A stretch of 20,786 nt of DNA from JAMDCX01 sp049977145 (GTDB lineage Bacteria; Planctomycetota; Phycisphaerae; WQYP01), in the NCBI GenBank assembly GCA_049977145.1, contig JBMFGW010000071.1:1-20786 (forward strand), written 5' to 3'. Positions 6,638 to 14,626 of this stretch are shown one piece after another. Within the stretch, counting starts at the first letter, position 1, and every line of letters begins with the position of its first letter. Under the pieces are notes generated by a model, which saw only the letters and a program-made list of their open reading frames with translations, ran no database searches and was not told the origin of the DNA. The translations under genes and the position numbers were made by a program.

Positions 6638-7102
6638 ATAGTAAACGGGAATTTTTAGGCCTGAAGTGTTTTACGGGCGTACAAGACCACCGAAAGTATC
6701 AGGGTGGCGCAGATGTTTCAGGATTATGGCTATGCATGTTTATCGGTTACTATACAGATTTCTGGTCTGGTGTGAAGATGTAGCACTAGTGGGTTGCTTC
6801 TTATTTCTTCTCTTTATCTCCGAAGTTTTGTTGTTTTTTTATTAAGTTGAGAACGCAAAATGAAGCATCCACTGTGGCGGGCTGGGGTGCTTATTGAATT
6901 ATTGCCGACATTGTTGCTCATTAGCTCCCGCTAGTTGGATAGATCGGTTGATATATGGCTGACCAAAGAAAGTTTTGCCTTTGGGAACCGCCTATTGATT
7001 ACAGTCATATTGGTGCAGTGGTGATGTGGTGATACAGTGGAATAGGGTTGGTCGTAAGCATCCGCCGCGAAAAAATGTTCAAAGAAAAGGGATTATCGCA
7101 CC
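6638..7102. other. Unassigned region with short hydrophobic reading frames
   Basis: About 465 nt without a recognisable gene, AT-richer than its neighbours and with a T8 run near 6833-6840. Besides the small frame at 6732-6845, a 24-codon frame starts at 6860 (MKHPLWRAGV...) and stops at 6932-6934. The same frame then continues as LTKESFAFGNRLLITVILVQ. The succession of hydrophobic fragments could be a decayed membrane-protein gene or chance. No promoter for the sulfotransferase is clear. Confidence 0.35.
6732..6845 (+). CDS. Possible small membrane protein (37 aa)
   Basis: The frame ATG 6732 to TAA 6843-6845 encodes 37 residues: MHVYRLLYRFLVWCEDVALV, then a strongly hydrophobic stretch ending SEVLLFFY. 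AGGA at 6720-6723 lies 8 nt upstream, a good ribosome-binding-site distance. An ATG two codons earlier (6726) would be too close to it. The pattern of a basic start, one Glu-Asp pair and a membrane helix resembles small membrane proteins and, loosely, the first helix of TRAP-transporter small subunits. Evidence is limited to composition and start context. Confidence 0.25.
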   Translation: MHVYRLLYRFLVWCEDVALVGCFLFLLFISEVLLFFY

Positions 7103-8200
7103 ATGATGTTTTATGATTTCCGTTGTTTTTGCGGTGTCCTTCTACTGCTGGTGCGAAGTGTGTCCGCATTGCCATACGGCCTTGGTACCGCCGTATTGTT
7201 GACAATGGCGCAATTCAATCCGATCTTTATCAGCGGGTTTCCCCGCTCCGGCACCACGATGGTGGCTGCCATCCTGGACCGCCATAGCGCTATTGCCATT
7301 CCTCCGGAAACATACTTTTTTGAAGCGATGAAGGGTATGCGGGACATGCCATCCGATTCACCACGCCCACAGTTGATGGACCATCTGCTCAACGCGTATG
7401 GCATGCGCGATCTGGGGTTGCAATCAAATGCGGTTTGTCCACTGCTAAACGGTGCCGAATTCAAACCTAAGCATATTTTTCGGGCTATCCTGACAGCCTA
7501 TCAGCAGCAACGGAGCAAGCCGATGATTGGCGAGAAAACGCCGCGTCACATGATGCAAGCGGATAAGTTGCTGGCGTGGTATCCTGAAGCAAAAATGATA
7601 TTTGTGATCCGCGATGGGCGGGATGCGGTGGCTTCGATCCTGAAGGTGCCGTGGCGCAACCATGACATTGTCCGTCTCCATGCCGCCACTTGGCGACGAT
7701 ACATGGCGATAGCGTGCCAGATAAAGCAGCGCTTTGAAAATCGCTGTATATTTGTGAAGTACGAAGACATTGTATCCCGCCCTGAAGAGCAGGTCCGTCG
7801 TTTGGACCAATTCTGCGGAGTGCCATTTGAGGCCCAACAAGTCAGCGCCTCTGTCCCAACGCGTGTTGTGCCCAAGTGGGAGGAGCCTTGGAAATTACTG
7901 GCAACCGGTCCCATTGAGCCTGATCATACCGGACAATGGCGGACCGTATTTACGCCGACGGACCAATGGGCACTCAACCATACCATGAGTCCCTATCTGA
8001 AACTATTGGGCTACCGGGATTACACACTATCGGGATGTCCCCTGCCACGACGGTTGTGGCTGGCGGCCACCGGATTACTGCTGCGCACCGGTGAAACACG
8101 TAAGATATATCGTGCCGCACTGGCCCGATTCGAATCCAGCCAGCGGAACGAATCGGTCTGCCAACTGGAGGAAATTCCCCAACCGAGCAAAGTTGTATGA
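7103..8200 (+). CDS. Sulfotransferase family protein (PAPS-dependent)
   Basis: Up to 365 residues. The family moves a sulfuryl group from PAPS to an acceptor. The 5'-phosphosulfate loop is GFPRSGTTM (45-53, with R48, S49, T51, T52), placed right after the first beta strand (PIFIS). The 3'-phosphate site is FVIRDGRDAVAS, with Arg, Asp and Ser in the usual order. GEKTPRH and FVKYEDIVSRPEEQVRRL are further family hallmarks. The acceptor cannot be told from sequence. The start is uncertain. ATG 7103 has GGGA 10 nt upstream and adds a hydrophobic N-terminus (CGVLLLLVRSVSALP), which could be a membrane anchor. ATG 7205 (MAQFNPIFISGFPRS) would give the typical cytosolic start but has no visible ribosome-binding site. 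The gene is followed 7 nt later by a perfect hairpin. Confidence 0.88.
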   Translation: MMFYDFRCFCGVLLLLVRSVSALPYGLGTAVLLTMAQFNPIFISGFPRSGTTMVAAILDRHSAIAIPPETYFFEAMKGMRDMPSDSPRPQLMDHLLNAYGMRDLGLQSNAVCPLLNGAEFKPKHIFRAILTAYQQQRSKPMIGEKTPRHMMQADKLLAWYPEAKMIFVIRDGRDAVASILKVPWRNHDIVRLHAATWRRYMAIACQIKQRFENRCIFVKYEDIVSRPEEQVRRLDQFCGVPFEAQQVSASVPTRVVPKWEEPWKLLATGPIEPDHTGQWRTVFTPTDQWALNHTMSPYLKLLGYRDYTLSGCPLPRRLWLAATGLLLRTGETRKIYRAALARFESSQRNESVCQLEEIPQPSKVV

Positions 8201-8206
8201 ACCTTG

Positions 8207-8226
8207 TTCATCCGGAAACGGATGAA
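8207..8226 (+). terminator. Perfect 8-bp hairpin with GAAA tetraloop after the sulfotransferase gene
   Basis: TTCATCCG (8207-8214), loop GAAA (8215-8218), CGGATGAA (8219-8226). The GNRA loop forms on the plus-strand transcript, 6 nt after the TGA. The T-content behind it is modest (TCGCAAATGTATTT), so it may end transcription or protect the mRNA 3' end. It lies between convergent genes. Confidence 0.5.
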
Positions 8227-8305
8227 TCGCAAATGTATTTCAATTTGAGTTATAAAGGAATTTCGCTATATATCGCACAACTACCAACCCCGCGGCAAGC
8301 CCCAT

Positions 8306-9421
8306 TTACTGTATGCGCCGGAACAGCCAGGAAGCCGTCAGCAGGGAGACGACGGCGATCATGGCCATGGGTATAAGTTCCGGCAAAAGCTGGTGGACAT
8401 CGGCTCCCTGCAGGAATGCCTCCCGCGCCGCCTGCACATCATAACGCAGCGGATTTATCAGGGTAATATCCTGTACCGCCTTGGGCATGTTGGATACCGG
8501 CGTGGCCAGGCCAGACAATAGCGCACAGGGCATCACCAGTACGAACGTCCCTAAAAGTGCCTGCTGCATGGTGGAGGAGATGGAAGATACCAGCAGCCCC
8601 ATGCCGGCGGCCGCGATGATAAAAATCACAAAGGTAAGGATAATGGCTTCTGGAGTGCCGTAATAAGGCACCTGGAACCAATAGCGCACAATGAGAAAAA
8701 TGACCGCGGACTGCCCTAATCCCACGAGAATCGGAGGTATGACTTTACCGGCCATAATTTCCAACGGCGTAAAAGGCGTGACCAGCAGTTGATCAAACGT
8801 GCCTTGCTCGCGTTCTCTGGCGACTGACATGGCGGTCAGAATCATGACTGCCAGCATGGTAATTAAACCGATCATCGCGGGGACGATTTGCCAGCGGGAA
8901 AGCAGATCCGGGTTAAACCAGGAACGAATGTGCAACTCTGCCGGCGGGGGCCTGCCGCCTGAATACGTGGCTGAAAAAGTGGCATTGAATTGATTTAATA
9001 TCTCATTGAGATACCCGATGGCCAGTGCGGCGGTATTGGAATTTCGACCATCCGCGATCACTTGCAGTTGTGCCTGGCGTCCGGTCGATAGATCGCGCTG
9101 AAAATGTTGCGGAATCTGAATAATAAGTAATGTCCGCCGCGAATCCAGTATGGGGCGTGCCAGTTGAATGTTTCCAGCCGTCCCCACGCAGGTGAAAATG
9201 CCCGAACCGTTCATCCGGCTTATAAACCGCGCCGATTCACTGGAGTGACTCTGATCTACCAGAACATAGGGCACATGATTGAGATCAAAAGTGCCGGCAT
9301 AGCCGAAAATAATCATCTGCAATATCGGCGGCCCCAGTACCACGAATCTGCTGCGCGGGTCTTTGAATATCGCGATTAATTCTTTGCGGATCAGAGCCAA
9401 GATGCGAAGTAATATGTTCAT
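8306..9421 (-). CDS. ABC-2 type permease of a YbhGFSR-like exporter (second permease)
   Basis: A 371-residue ABC-2 permease. It has an N-terminal segment typical of the family (RILALIRKELIAIFKDPRSRF), a first membrane helix at ~28-45 (FVVLGPPILQMIIFGYAG) and a large extracytoplasmic domain (~50-175). About five helices follow from ~178 on, with the motif MSVAREREQGTFDQLLVTPFTPLEI between helices, a hallmark of this family. It should pair with the permease encoded just upstream to form the membrane pore of the pump. The gene begins 1 nt after the preceding stop codon, so translation is likely coupled. It is the last gene of the operon and converges on the sulfotransferase gene with a ~100-nt gap. 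Confidence 0.9.
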   Translation of the reverse strand: MNILLRILALIRKELIAIFKDPRSRFVVLGPPILQMIIFGYAGTFDLNHVPYVLVDQSHSSESARFISRMNGSGIFTCVGTAGNIQLARPILDSRRTLLIIQIPQHFQRDLSTGRQAQLQVIADGRNSNTAALAIGYLNEILNQFNATFSATYSGGRPPPAELHIRSWFNPDLLSRWQIVPAMIGLITMLAVMILTAMSVAREREQGTFDQLLVTPFTPLEIMAGKVIPPILVGLGQSAVIFLIVRYWFQVPYYGTPEAIILTFVIFIIAAAGMGLLVSSISSTMQQALLGTFVLVMPCALLSGLATPVSNMPKAVQDITLINPLRYDVQAAREAFLQGADVHQLLPELIPMAMIAVVSLLTASWLFRRIQ

Positions 9422-9422
9422 A

Positions 9423-10556
9423 TCATACCAATCGTTTAACCGTTAACCGCCGGGTTAAACCCAGAAAAATGATGGCCATCAACACCAGCACCGCGGTATT
9501 GGGGAGTATCACACTCCATATATCGCCTGCTAAAAAAAGGGTTTGCAGTAGCGCCACAAAATAGCGCGCCGGCAGCACGTAGGTGATGGCCTGAATGGCC
9601 GGTGGCATGCTGCGGATATCAAAAATAAAACCAGAGAGCATCATCGCGGGTAAAAACGTCAGCAGCAGCGCCGCCTGACTGGCAATAAACTGATTTTTTG
9701 TCCGCGTGGAAATCAGCAACCCCATGCCCAGTGCCACCAGCAGATATAATGCCGAAACCAGAATCAGAACCGGCAATGATCCGCGTATCGGTACCTGAAA
9801 TAACATCCGCGCTGCCGTTACGGCGACGGCCAGTCCGACCATGCCCAGGCAAAAATAGGGAATGATCTTGCTGATGACGATTTCTCCGGGCTGTACGGGG
9901 GTGGCAAACAAAGACTCAAACGTGCCACGCTCCCATTCCCGGGCCACGACCAGTGCGGTCATCAGGGCACCAATCAGCGTCATGATCAGCACCAGCAATC
10001 CAGGTACCAGAAAATATCGGCTGTCCATGCTGCGGTTAAACCATATCTGTTGTTGCATGGTTACCGGCTGGTAATAGTGCTGCCCATGCGTCAACTCCCG
10101 TTGCGCCAGCCAACCGGAAACCACGCCGCTGGCATAATTTTCAATCAGTCGCGCACGGTTGGCATCAATACTGTTGGTGGTGAATTGGATATTGGCGTGA
10201 CCCGCCCGCAAGTTCCGGGAAAAGTTATGCCGCAGCCGGACAATTCCATCAACGGTTCCTGCCGTTAAAAGTCGGTTGGCCTGAACCATGGAGTTTACCG
10301 CCTGCGGCTGAAAATATCGTGAACCGGCAAAGGCTCCGAAAACGGATTGTGCCGATGGAGAATGATCCTCCATCACCACGGCCACCGGAACGTGATGGGC
10401 GTCTAATGACAAGCCATATCCGAACAGAAGAATCAGCAATAGTGGAAGAACGATGCCCAGCGCAATGCTGCTCGGATCGCGCATCATCTGCCGCGCTTCC
10501 TTCCGGCTCATGGCAACGATTCGCCGCAGCTTGCCAAATGTAGCTTTCCGACTCAT
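9423..10556 (-). CDS. ABC-2 type permease of a YbhGFSR-like exporter (first permease)
   Basis: A 377-residue ABC-2 permease. It starts IVAMSRKEARQMMRDPSSIALG, then has a first helix at ~33-50 (LPLLLILLFGYGLSL) and an extracytoplasmic domain to ~175. The remaining helices carry the family signature VVAREWERGTFESLFATPVQPGEI at ~210-235. It is a paralogue of the downstream permease, and the two together resemble E. coli YbhS/YbhR. The ATG overlaps the stop of the ATPase gene by 4 nt (ATGA), indicating translational coupling and similar amounts of both proteins. The transported substrate cannot be read from the sequence; YbhFSR-type pumps are linked to drug or cation export. Confidence 0.9.
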   Translation of the reverse strand: MSRKATFGKLRRIVAMSRKEARQMMRDPSSIALGIVLPLLLILLFGYGLSLDAHHVPVAVVMEDHSPSAQSVFGAFAGSRYFQPQAVNSMVQANRLLTAGTVDGIVRLRHNFSRNLRAGHANIQFTTNSIDANRARLIENYASGVVSGWLAQRELTHGQHYYQPVTMQQQIWFNRSMDSRYFLVPGLLVLIMTLIGALMTALVVAREWERGTFESLFATPVQPGEIVISKIIPYFCLGMVGLAVAVTAARMLFQVPIRGSLPVLILVSALYLLVALGMGLLISTRTKNQFIASQAALLLTFLPAMMLSGFIFDIRSMPPAIQAITYVLPARYFVALLQTLFLAGDIWSVILPNTAVLVLMAIIFLGLTRRLTVKRLV

Positions 10557-12421
10557 GCGGCGGCACTCGCTTTCAGCCCCGCTTTTTGTTCCTCCATTAC
10601 CACATGAATGAACGCATCCTCTATGGTCGGTTCAGGTTTGTCCGGCGCAGCGCCGAGTTTACGGATTTCCGTCGGCGTTCCGCCTGCCAACACCCGGCCA
10701 TTCATCATGATGACCATGCGATCACAATATTCCGCCTCTTCCATAAAGTGCGTTGTGACCACCACCGTCACACCCTGATCCGCCATTGCGGTAATGCGTT
10801 GCCAGAATTCCCGTCGCGCCAGCGGATCAACGCCGGATGTCGGTTCGTCAAGAAATAAAATCGCCGGCTCATGCAAAAGCGCACAGGCCATGGCCAGCCG
10901 CCGCTTGAACCCGTCCGGAATGCCGCCGGTGATATTCGAAAGCAGATTCGCCAGATCAAATTCTGCAATGGCCCACTGCACACGTTGCTTCCGGCGGATG
11001 CCACGTAAACCATAGGCACTGGCAAAAAAAGCCAGATTTTCCTGTACGCTTAATTGGCCGTATAACGAAAACTTCTGAGCCACATACCCCACTGCCTGCC
11101 GGGCTGAGGCCCGAGCATGGCGCAGATCGTAGCCAGCTACACGCAAAGTTCCAGACGTCAGAGGCAAAAGTCCGCACAACATGCGGAACGTCGTGCTTTT
11201 GCCGGCTCCGTTGGGGCCTAACAAACCGAAAATTTCTCCCTTTCGGATATCAAAATTAACGTGATTAACGGCGACAAAATCTCCGAATCGCCTCACCAGG
11301 TCATGCACCTGCACAACCGGCTTCTCGCCGTTCGTCGTGGCGGTGATCGGTGCGTGCGCTGCACTTTGGCCCCTGATTGTGGCGGCCTGCACTGTCGGGG
11401 TACCGCCCGATTCGCTCCTCGATTGTGCGGAAATGCCATTAACTGCGGATGCGACGTCCGCAGTTTGCGTCTTAGCCACCGCCTGTCGCAACAAGACCAT
11501 AAAGCCATCTGACAACTGAGGTTTGATTTCCACGGCATTCCCTGCCGCAGGTATTTCAGCAACACTGGACGCATCCGCTTTCAGCACCAGCCGCACGTCG
11601 CCACCTTCCGGTACCGCATCGGCAACCAGGGAAGACTCCAGCAGCGTGGCTACCAATTGACGGGGTTTCATTTCCGGTGGTGTGGTGATACGAAACGTGC
11701 GGCCTTTGGCATGATTCGCCACATCCTGCGGAGAACCTTCGGTCAATATTCTTCCCTGATACATGACCACGGCATGGTTGCAATACTCCGCCTCTTCCAG
11801 ATAAGGCGTACTAATCAGCAGTGTCAGCGATCTGGTTTTGACCAGATTCAGAAGAATTGCCCACAACTCCTGGCGCGATACGGGATCAACGCCCACAGTG
11901 GGTTCATCGAGTATCAAGAGTTGCGGCGACTGCACCAGCGCGCATGCCAATCCCAATTTCTGTTTCATGCCGCCGGAAAGGCGTCCCGCCAGCCGTTTGG
12001 TGAAACGACCGAGATTGGTCATGGCAAATAATTCCGGATATCGTGTTTTGCGATCCGCTGCGGATACCCCGTGCAGATCGGCATATAAATCAAGATTTTC
12101 CTGTACGGTTAAATCTTCATACAGGCCGAACTTCTGCGGCATATAACTGACATCGGATTCCGCCGCGTGCGGATTCTCAATAATATTATTCCCCAAAACC
12201 GCGATGTCACCTGTATCTGCTGGCATCAATCCCATGATCAGGCGAATGAGTGTGGTTTTCCCCGCTCCATCAGGCCCCACCAGCGCCACCATTAATCCGC
12301 GACGTACTTCAAGTGATACGCCCGCCAAAGCCGCAGTGATGCCGCCACGTCCATTGGGAAATGATTTGTGCAGATCCCGGCAGTGGATAATAAGTTCCGA
12401 ACCTGGTGCGGCGGAATCCAT
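10553..12421 (-). CDS. Fused double ABC ATPase (YbhF-type)
   Basis: A 622-residue protein with two nucleotide-binding domains in one chain. NBD1: Walker A GPDGAGKT (49-56), signature LSGGMKQKL (148-156), Walker B LLILDEP (168-174). Its H-loop His is replaced by Pro206 (STPYLEEAE). NBD2: Walker A GPNGAGKS (402-409), Walker B LFLDEPTSGVDP, canonical H558 (VTTHFMEEAE). Its signature is degenerate (IPDGFKRR, 501-508). The two sites are therefore complementary and asymmetric, a trait I recall from the YbhF family. The linker (~300-365) is long and low in complexity. It powers export through the two permeases encoded next. The ATG directly abuts the TAA of the adaptor gene, and the 3' end overlaps the permease gene by 4 nt. 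Confidence 0.92.
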   Translation of the reverse strand: MDSAAPGSELIIHCRDLHKSFPNGRGGITAALAGVSLEVRRGLMVALVGPDGAGKTTLIRLIMGLMPADTGDIAVLGNNIIENPHAAESDVSYMPQKFGLYEDLTVQENLDLYADLHGVSAADRKTRYPELFAMTNLGRFTKRLAGRLSGGMKQKLGLACALVQSPQLLILDEPTVGVDPVSRQELWAILLNLVKTRSLTLLISTPYLEEAEYCNHAVVMYQGRILTEGSPQDVANHAKGRTFRITTPPEMKPRQLVATLLESSLVADAVPEGGDVRLVLKADASSVAEIPAAGNAVEIKPQLSDGFMVLLRQAVAKTQTADVASAVNGISAQSRSESGGTPTVQAATIRGQSAAHAPITATTNGEKPVVQVHDLVRRFGDFVAVNHVNFDIRKGEIFGLLGPNGAGKSTTFRMLCGLLPLTSGTLRVAGYDLRHARASARQAVGYVAQKFSLYGQLSVQENLAFFASAYGLRGIRRKQRVQWAIAEFDLANLLSNITGGIPDGFKRRLAMACALLHEPAILFLDEPTSGVDPLARREFWQRITAMADQGVTVVVTTHFMEEAEYCDRMVIMMNGRVLAGGTPTEIRKLGAAPDKPEPTIEDAFIHVVMEEQKAGLKASAAA

Positions 12422-13450
12422 TTATGGCCTCGTTTCACTGGTTTGTTCAGCAGTTGGCTTGACCGGAATATTAACCGTCGCCGGCATTCCCAGTCGCAGT
12501 TGGTTATGTGGGTCTTTCACATACACGCGAACTTCATACACCAGGCTCGTGCGTAGCTGTGTGGTTTCAACTGTTTTCGGAGTAAATTCGGCAATCGGCG
12601 AAATGTATCCAACCCAGCCCGCGAATTTCTTTTTGGGAAAGCTGTCCACCGTTACCCACGCCTTGGAACCGCTGTGAATAAGCCCCATATCTTTTTCCGG
12701 TATATACGCGCGAACCCATTTGGGGTTCATGATCGCAATCGTGTATACCGGGGTCTGCGGACTGGCCATATCACCCGGCTCAAGAATCCGCGTGCGGATG
12801 ACACCGTCGGTTGGACTGATGAGATTGGTATCCGCGAGATATTGTTTCAGCAATGCCAACTGCGCCTGATCGGCCTGTAGCTTAGCCTTCGCTTCGTCAA
12901 TGTCTTCGATGCGTGGCCCCAGTACCGCCAGACGCAAGGTTTCACGCGCGGCCAACGCTTTTTGATGCTCCACCGTCCATAGCGCTTTGGCATTGTCATA
13001 TTGAATGTGTGTAGTATCACCGGTGGAGAGTAATGTTTTGTACCGATTCACATTGACCAAATCATTGGCGGCCTGCGCCTTGGCGGCGGCATACAACGCC
13101 CGATCCTGTTTAATTTCCTGCGGTCGGCTGCCATTCTTCAGCCGCAGCCACACCTGCTTTTGCGCCGCCAGAACGGCCTCGGCCTCCGCTACTTGATGTA
13201 CCAGCCAGTCGGTATCCAATGTGGCGACGAGCTGCCCTTTTTTAACCGTTGCCCCCTCATGGACAAGTTCCCGCGTAACGCGTCCGGACTCCTTAAAAGC
13301 CAGTTGCACATCGCGCTCATCCATATTGCCATAAAGTCGGACATTTGTAATCGGGCCGTGCTTTTGACTTTGTTTCCAGCGATACAATCCATACGCGGCG
13401 GCGGAGAGCACCAGAAGCACCACCAAAATCCAGATGATCGCCCGCTTCAT
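12422..13450 (-). CDS. HlyD-family periplasmic adaptor (YbhG-like)
   Basis: A 342-residue membrane-fusion protein and first gene of the exporter operon. The N-terminal helix (~3-24, IIWILVVLLVLSAAAYGLY) anchors it in the inner membrane. A split lipoyl/barrel-sandwich domain follows: ESGRVTRELVHEGATVKKGQLVATLD, and later ISPTDGVIRTRILEPGDMASPQTPVYTI. The two halves flank an Ala/Gln/Lys-rich coiled-coil hairpin (~85-205). The C-terminal beta domain includes VRAYIPEKDMGLIHSGSKA. The protein bridges the ABC pump towards the outer membrane. A GTG at 13456 is in frame two codons earlier. I choose ATG 13450 because AAAGG (13459-13463) lies 8 nt before it but only 2 nt before the GTG. In E. coli the cognate operon is headed by a TetR-type regulator; none is seen here. 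Confidence 0.9.
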   Translation of the reverse strand: MKRAIIWILVVLLVLSAAAYGLYRWKQSQKHGPITNVRLYGNMDERDVQLAFKESGRVTRELVHEGATVKKGQLVATLDTDWLVHQVAEAEAVLAAQKQVWLRLKNGSRPQEIKQDRALYAAAKAQAANDLVNVNRYKTLLSTGDTTHIQYDNAKALWTVEHQKALAARETLRLAVLGPRIEDIDEAKAKLQADQAQLALLKQYLADTNLISPTDGVIRTRILEPGDMASPQTPVYTIAIMNPKWVRAYIPEKDMGLIHSGSKAWVTVDSFPKKKFAGWVGYISPIAEFTPKTVETTQLRTSLVYEVRVYVKDPHNQLRLGMPATVNIPVKPTAEQTSETRP

Positions 13451-13522
13451 AACCACCGCCTTTCATGCGCATCAAACTAAATACTCCCCGCTGTCATACC
13501 CGCCCTATTGGTGCAACTAACC

Positions 13523-13543
13523 ATTACATACGTTAATCGTAAT
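13523..13543. promoter_or_regulatory. Possible operator upstream of the exporter operon
   Basis: ATTAC (13523-13527) and GTAAT (13539-13543) form a short inverted repeat. It lies 73-93 nt upstream of the adaptor ATG and just downstream of a perfect -35-like TTGACA on the minus strand (13552-13557). No good -10 lies at the right distance. The arrangement would suit repressor control of the pump, but the repeat is only 5 bp per arm. Confidence 0.22.
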
Positions 13544-13672
13544 ATATCACCTGTCAACCGGGCGTAAAACATGCCCTGCTAAGGAACGGCGCCACCAATA
13601 CGTTTCCGATTTACGCTGCAATCGAATACGCCACCGCCGACAAAGACAGAAGCCAAGAGTCCATCAAGGTAT

Positions 13673-13745
13673 TCCGAGGGGTGGGGATCGAACCCACGAC
13701 CAAAGGATTATGAGTCCTCCGCTCTAACCGCTGAGCTACCCTCGG
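13673..13745 (-). tRNA. tRNA with anticodon CAU (elongator Met or Ile2)
   Basis: A full 73-nt cloverleaf on the minus strand. Acceptor CCGAGGG pairs with CCCTCGG; D-arm GCTC/GAGC; anticodon stem GAGGA/TCCTT with loop CTCATAA; T-arm GTGGG/CCCAC with loop TTCGATC; discriminator A. CCA is not encoded. The anticodon CAT fits elongator tRNA-Met or the tRNA-Ile whose C34 becomes lysidine. The short D-loop (AGCGGTTA) and TTGGTC-like variable loop lean to Ile2. It is not an initiator, because it lacks the three G-C pairs in the anticodon stem. It stands alone between the exporter operon and the rhomboid gene. Confidence 0.93.
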
Positions 13746-13912
13746 GCGCGATAGCAGCCGACTGGTCGTAGACCTCCGGCGACCACGATTATCTTGTTTG
13801 TATCCGCCAATGCCCTGGGATGCAACTGCCGGAAAAGAATTTGACCAATGGACCAATATCTGAATAATGGCGCGCTCGGATGGCAATGGTTGTGGTTGAT
13901 CCAGAGGCTTGA

Positions 13913-14626
13913 ATGATTCCCATTGGAACGGACGCGGCAAGGCGACGTACATCCTGGATGAACTGGGCCATTATTGCCTCATGTTTTGCCATCTATTTTA
14001 TTTCCCATCCGCAGAATCCCAGCGCCCACTATCTGGGAGTGAACCCCGGATGGGGAAAATTTCTGCTCTGGCGGCAGCATCTGCATTTGTACCAGTTCGT
14101 CACCTATCTTTTTCTCCATGCCAATATCCTGCATATTGTCGGAAACATGCTGTTTTTATGGGTCTTTGGAGATGCCGTCAACGAACGGCTGGGACACCTT
14201 GCCTATCTGTTGTTTTTTCTGGCGGGTGGAATTTTTGCCGGGGTCGGGCAGGTATTAACTTCCGGAGCTCCGACCTTGGGCGCGTCGGGGGCCATTGCGG
14301 CGGTGGCAGGAATGTTTTTGGTACTGGCGCCGCTAACGAATATTCGGGTGTGGTTTTTCTTTTTCATATTCAATGTGCCCAGCCTGCTATTTGTTCTTTT
14401 TGAAATTGTCACCTTTGATCTCGCCGGCGAGATTTTCCCGGGACGCAACAATGATGTGGCGCATTTTGCCCATCTCACCGGTTACACCACGGGTTTTACC
14501 GTGGGAGTCATGCTCCTGGCGCTACGACTGGTACCGCGCGATCATTATGATCTTCTGGCATTGATTAACCGCGGGCGGCGCAAGTATGCGCACCGTCGTG
14601 TCACCAGCTCTGCAACTCACCGATGA
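13913..14626 (+). CDS. Rhomboid-family intramembrane serine protease
   Basis: A 237-residue polytopic membrane protein of the rhomboid family, which cleaves other membrane proteins within or near the bilayer. The motif FLHANILHIVGNMLFLWVFG (67-86) holds the conserved His/His/Asn in helix 2. The catalytic Ser is S125 in TLGASGAIAA. The catalytic His is H187 in AHLTGYTTGF, with Gly residues around it. The Ser-His dyad is complete, so activity is expected. About six membrane helices fit the core fold; the C-terminal tail is basic. AGAGG lies 5 nt before the ATG. The gene converges on the CNNM gene, and the two overlap by 26 nt at their 3' ends. Confidence 0.93.
   Translation: MIPIGTDAARRRTSWMNWAIIASCFAIYFISHPQNPSAHYLGVNPGWGKFLLWRQHLHLYQFVTYLFLHANILHIVGNMLFLWVFGDAVNERLGHLAYLLFFLAGGIFAGVGQVLTSGAPTLGASGAIAAVAGMFLVLAPLTNIRVWFFFFIFNVPSLLFVLFEIVTFDLAGEIFPGRNNDVAHFAHLTGYTTGFTVGVMLLALRLVPRDHYDLLALINRGRRKYAHRRVTSSATHR

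Noticed and set aside
13523..13557. Complete sigma-70 promoter for the exporter operon from TTGACA on the minus strand
   Set aside because: No acceptable -10 hexamer exists at 16-18 nt; only the -35-like box is good.
344..14532. Apparent excess of GGTACC sites through the window
   Set aside because: About a dozen copies against roughly five expected by chance for a 6-mer is mild. Many lie in CGGTACCG coding contexts explained by codon use.
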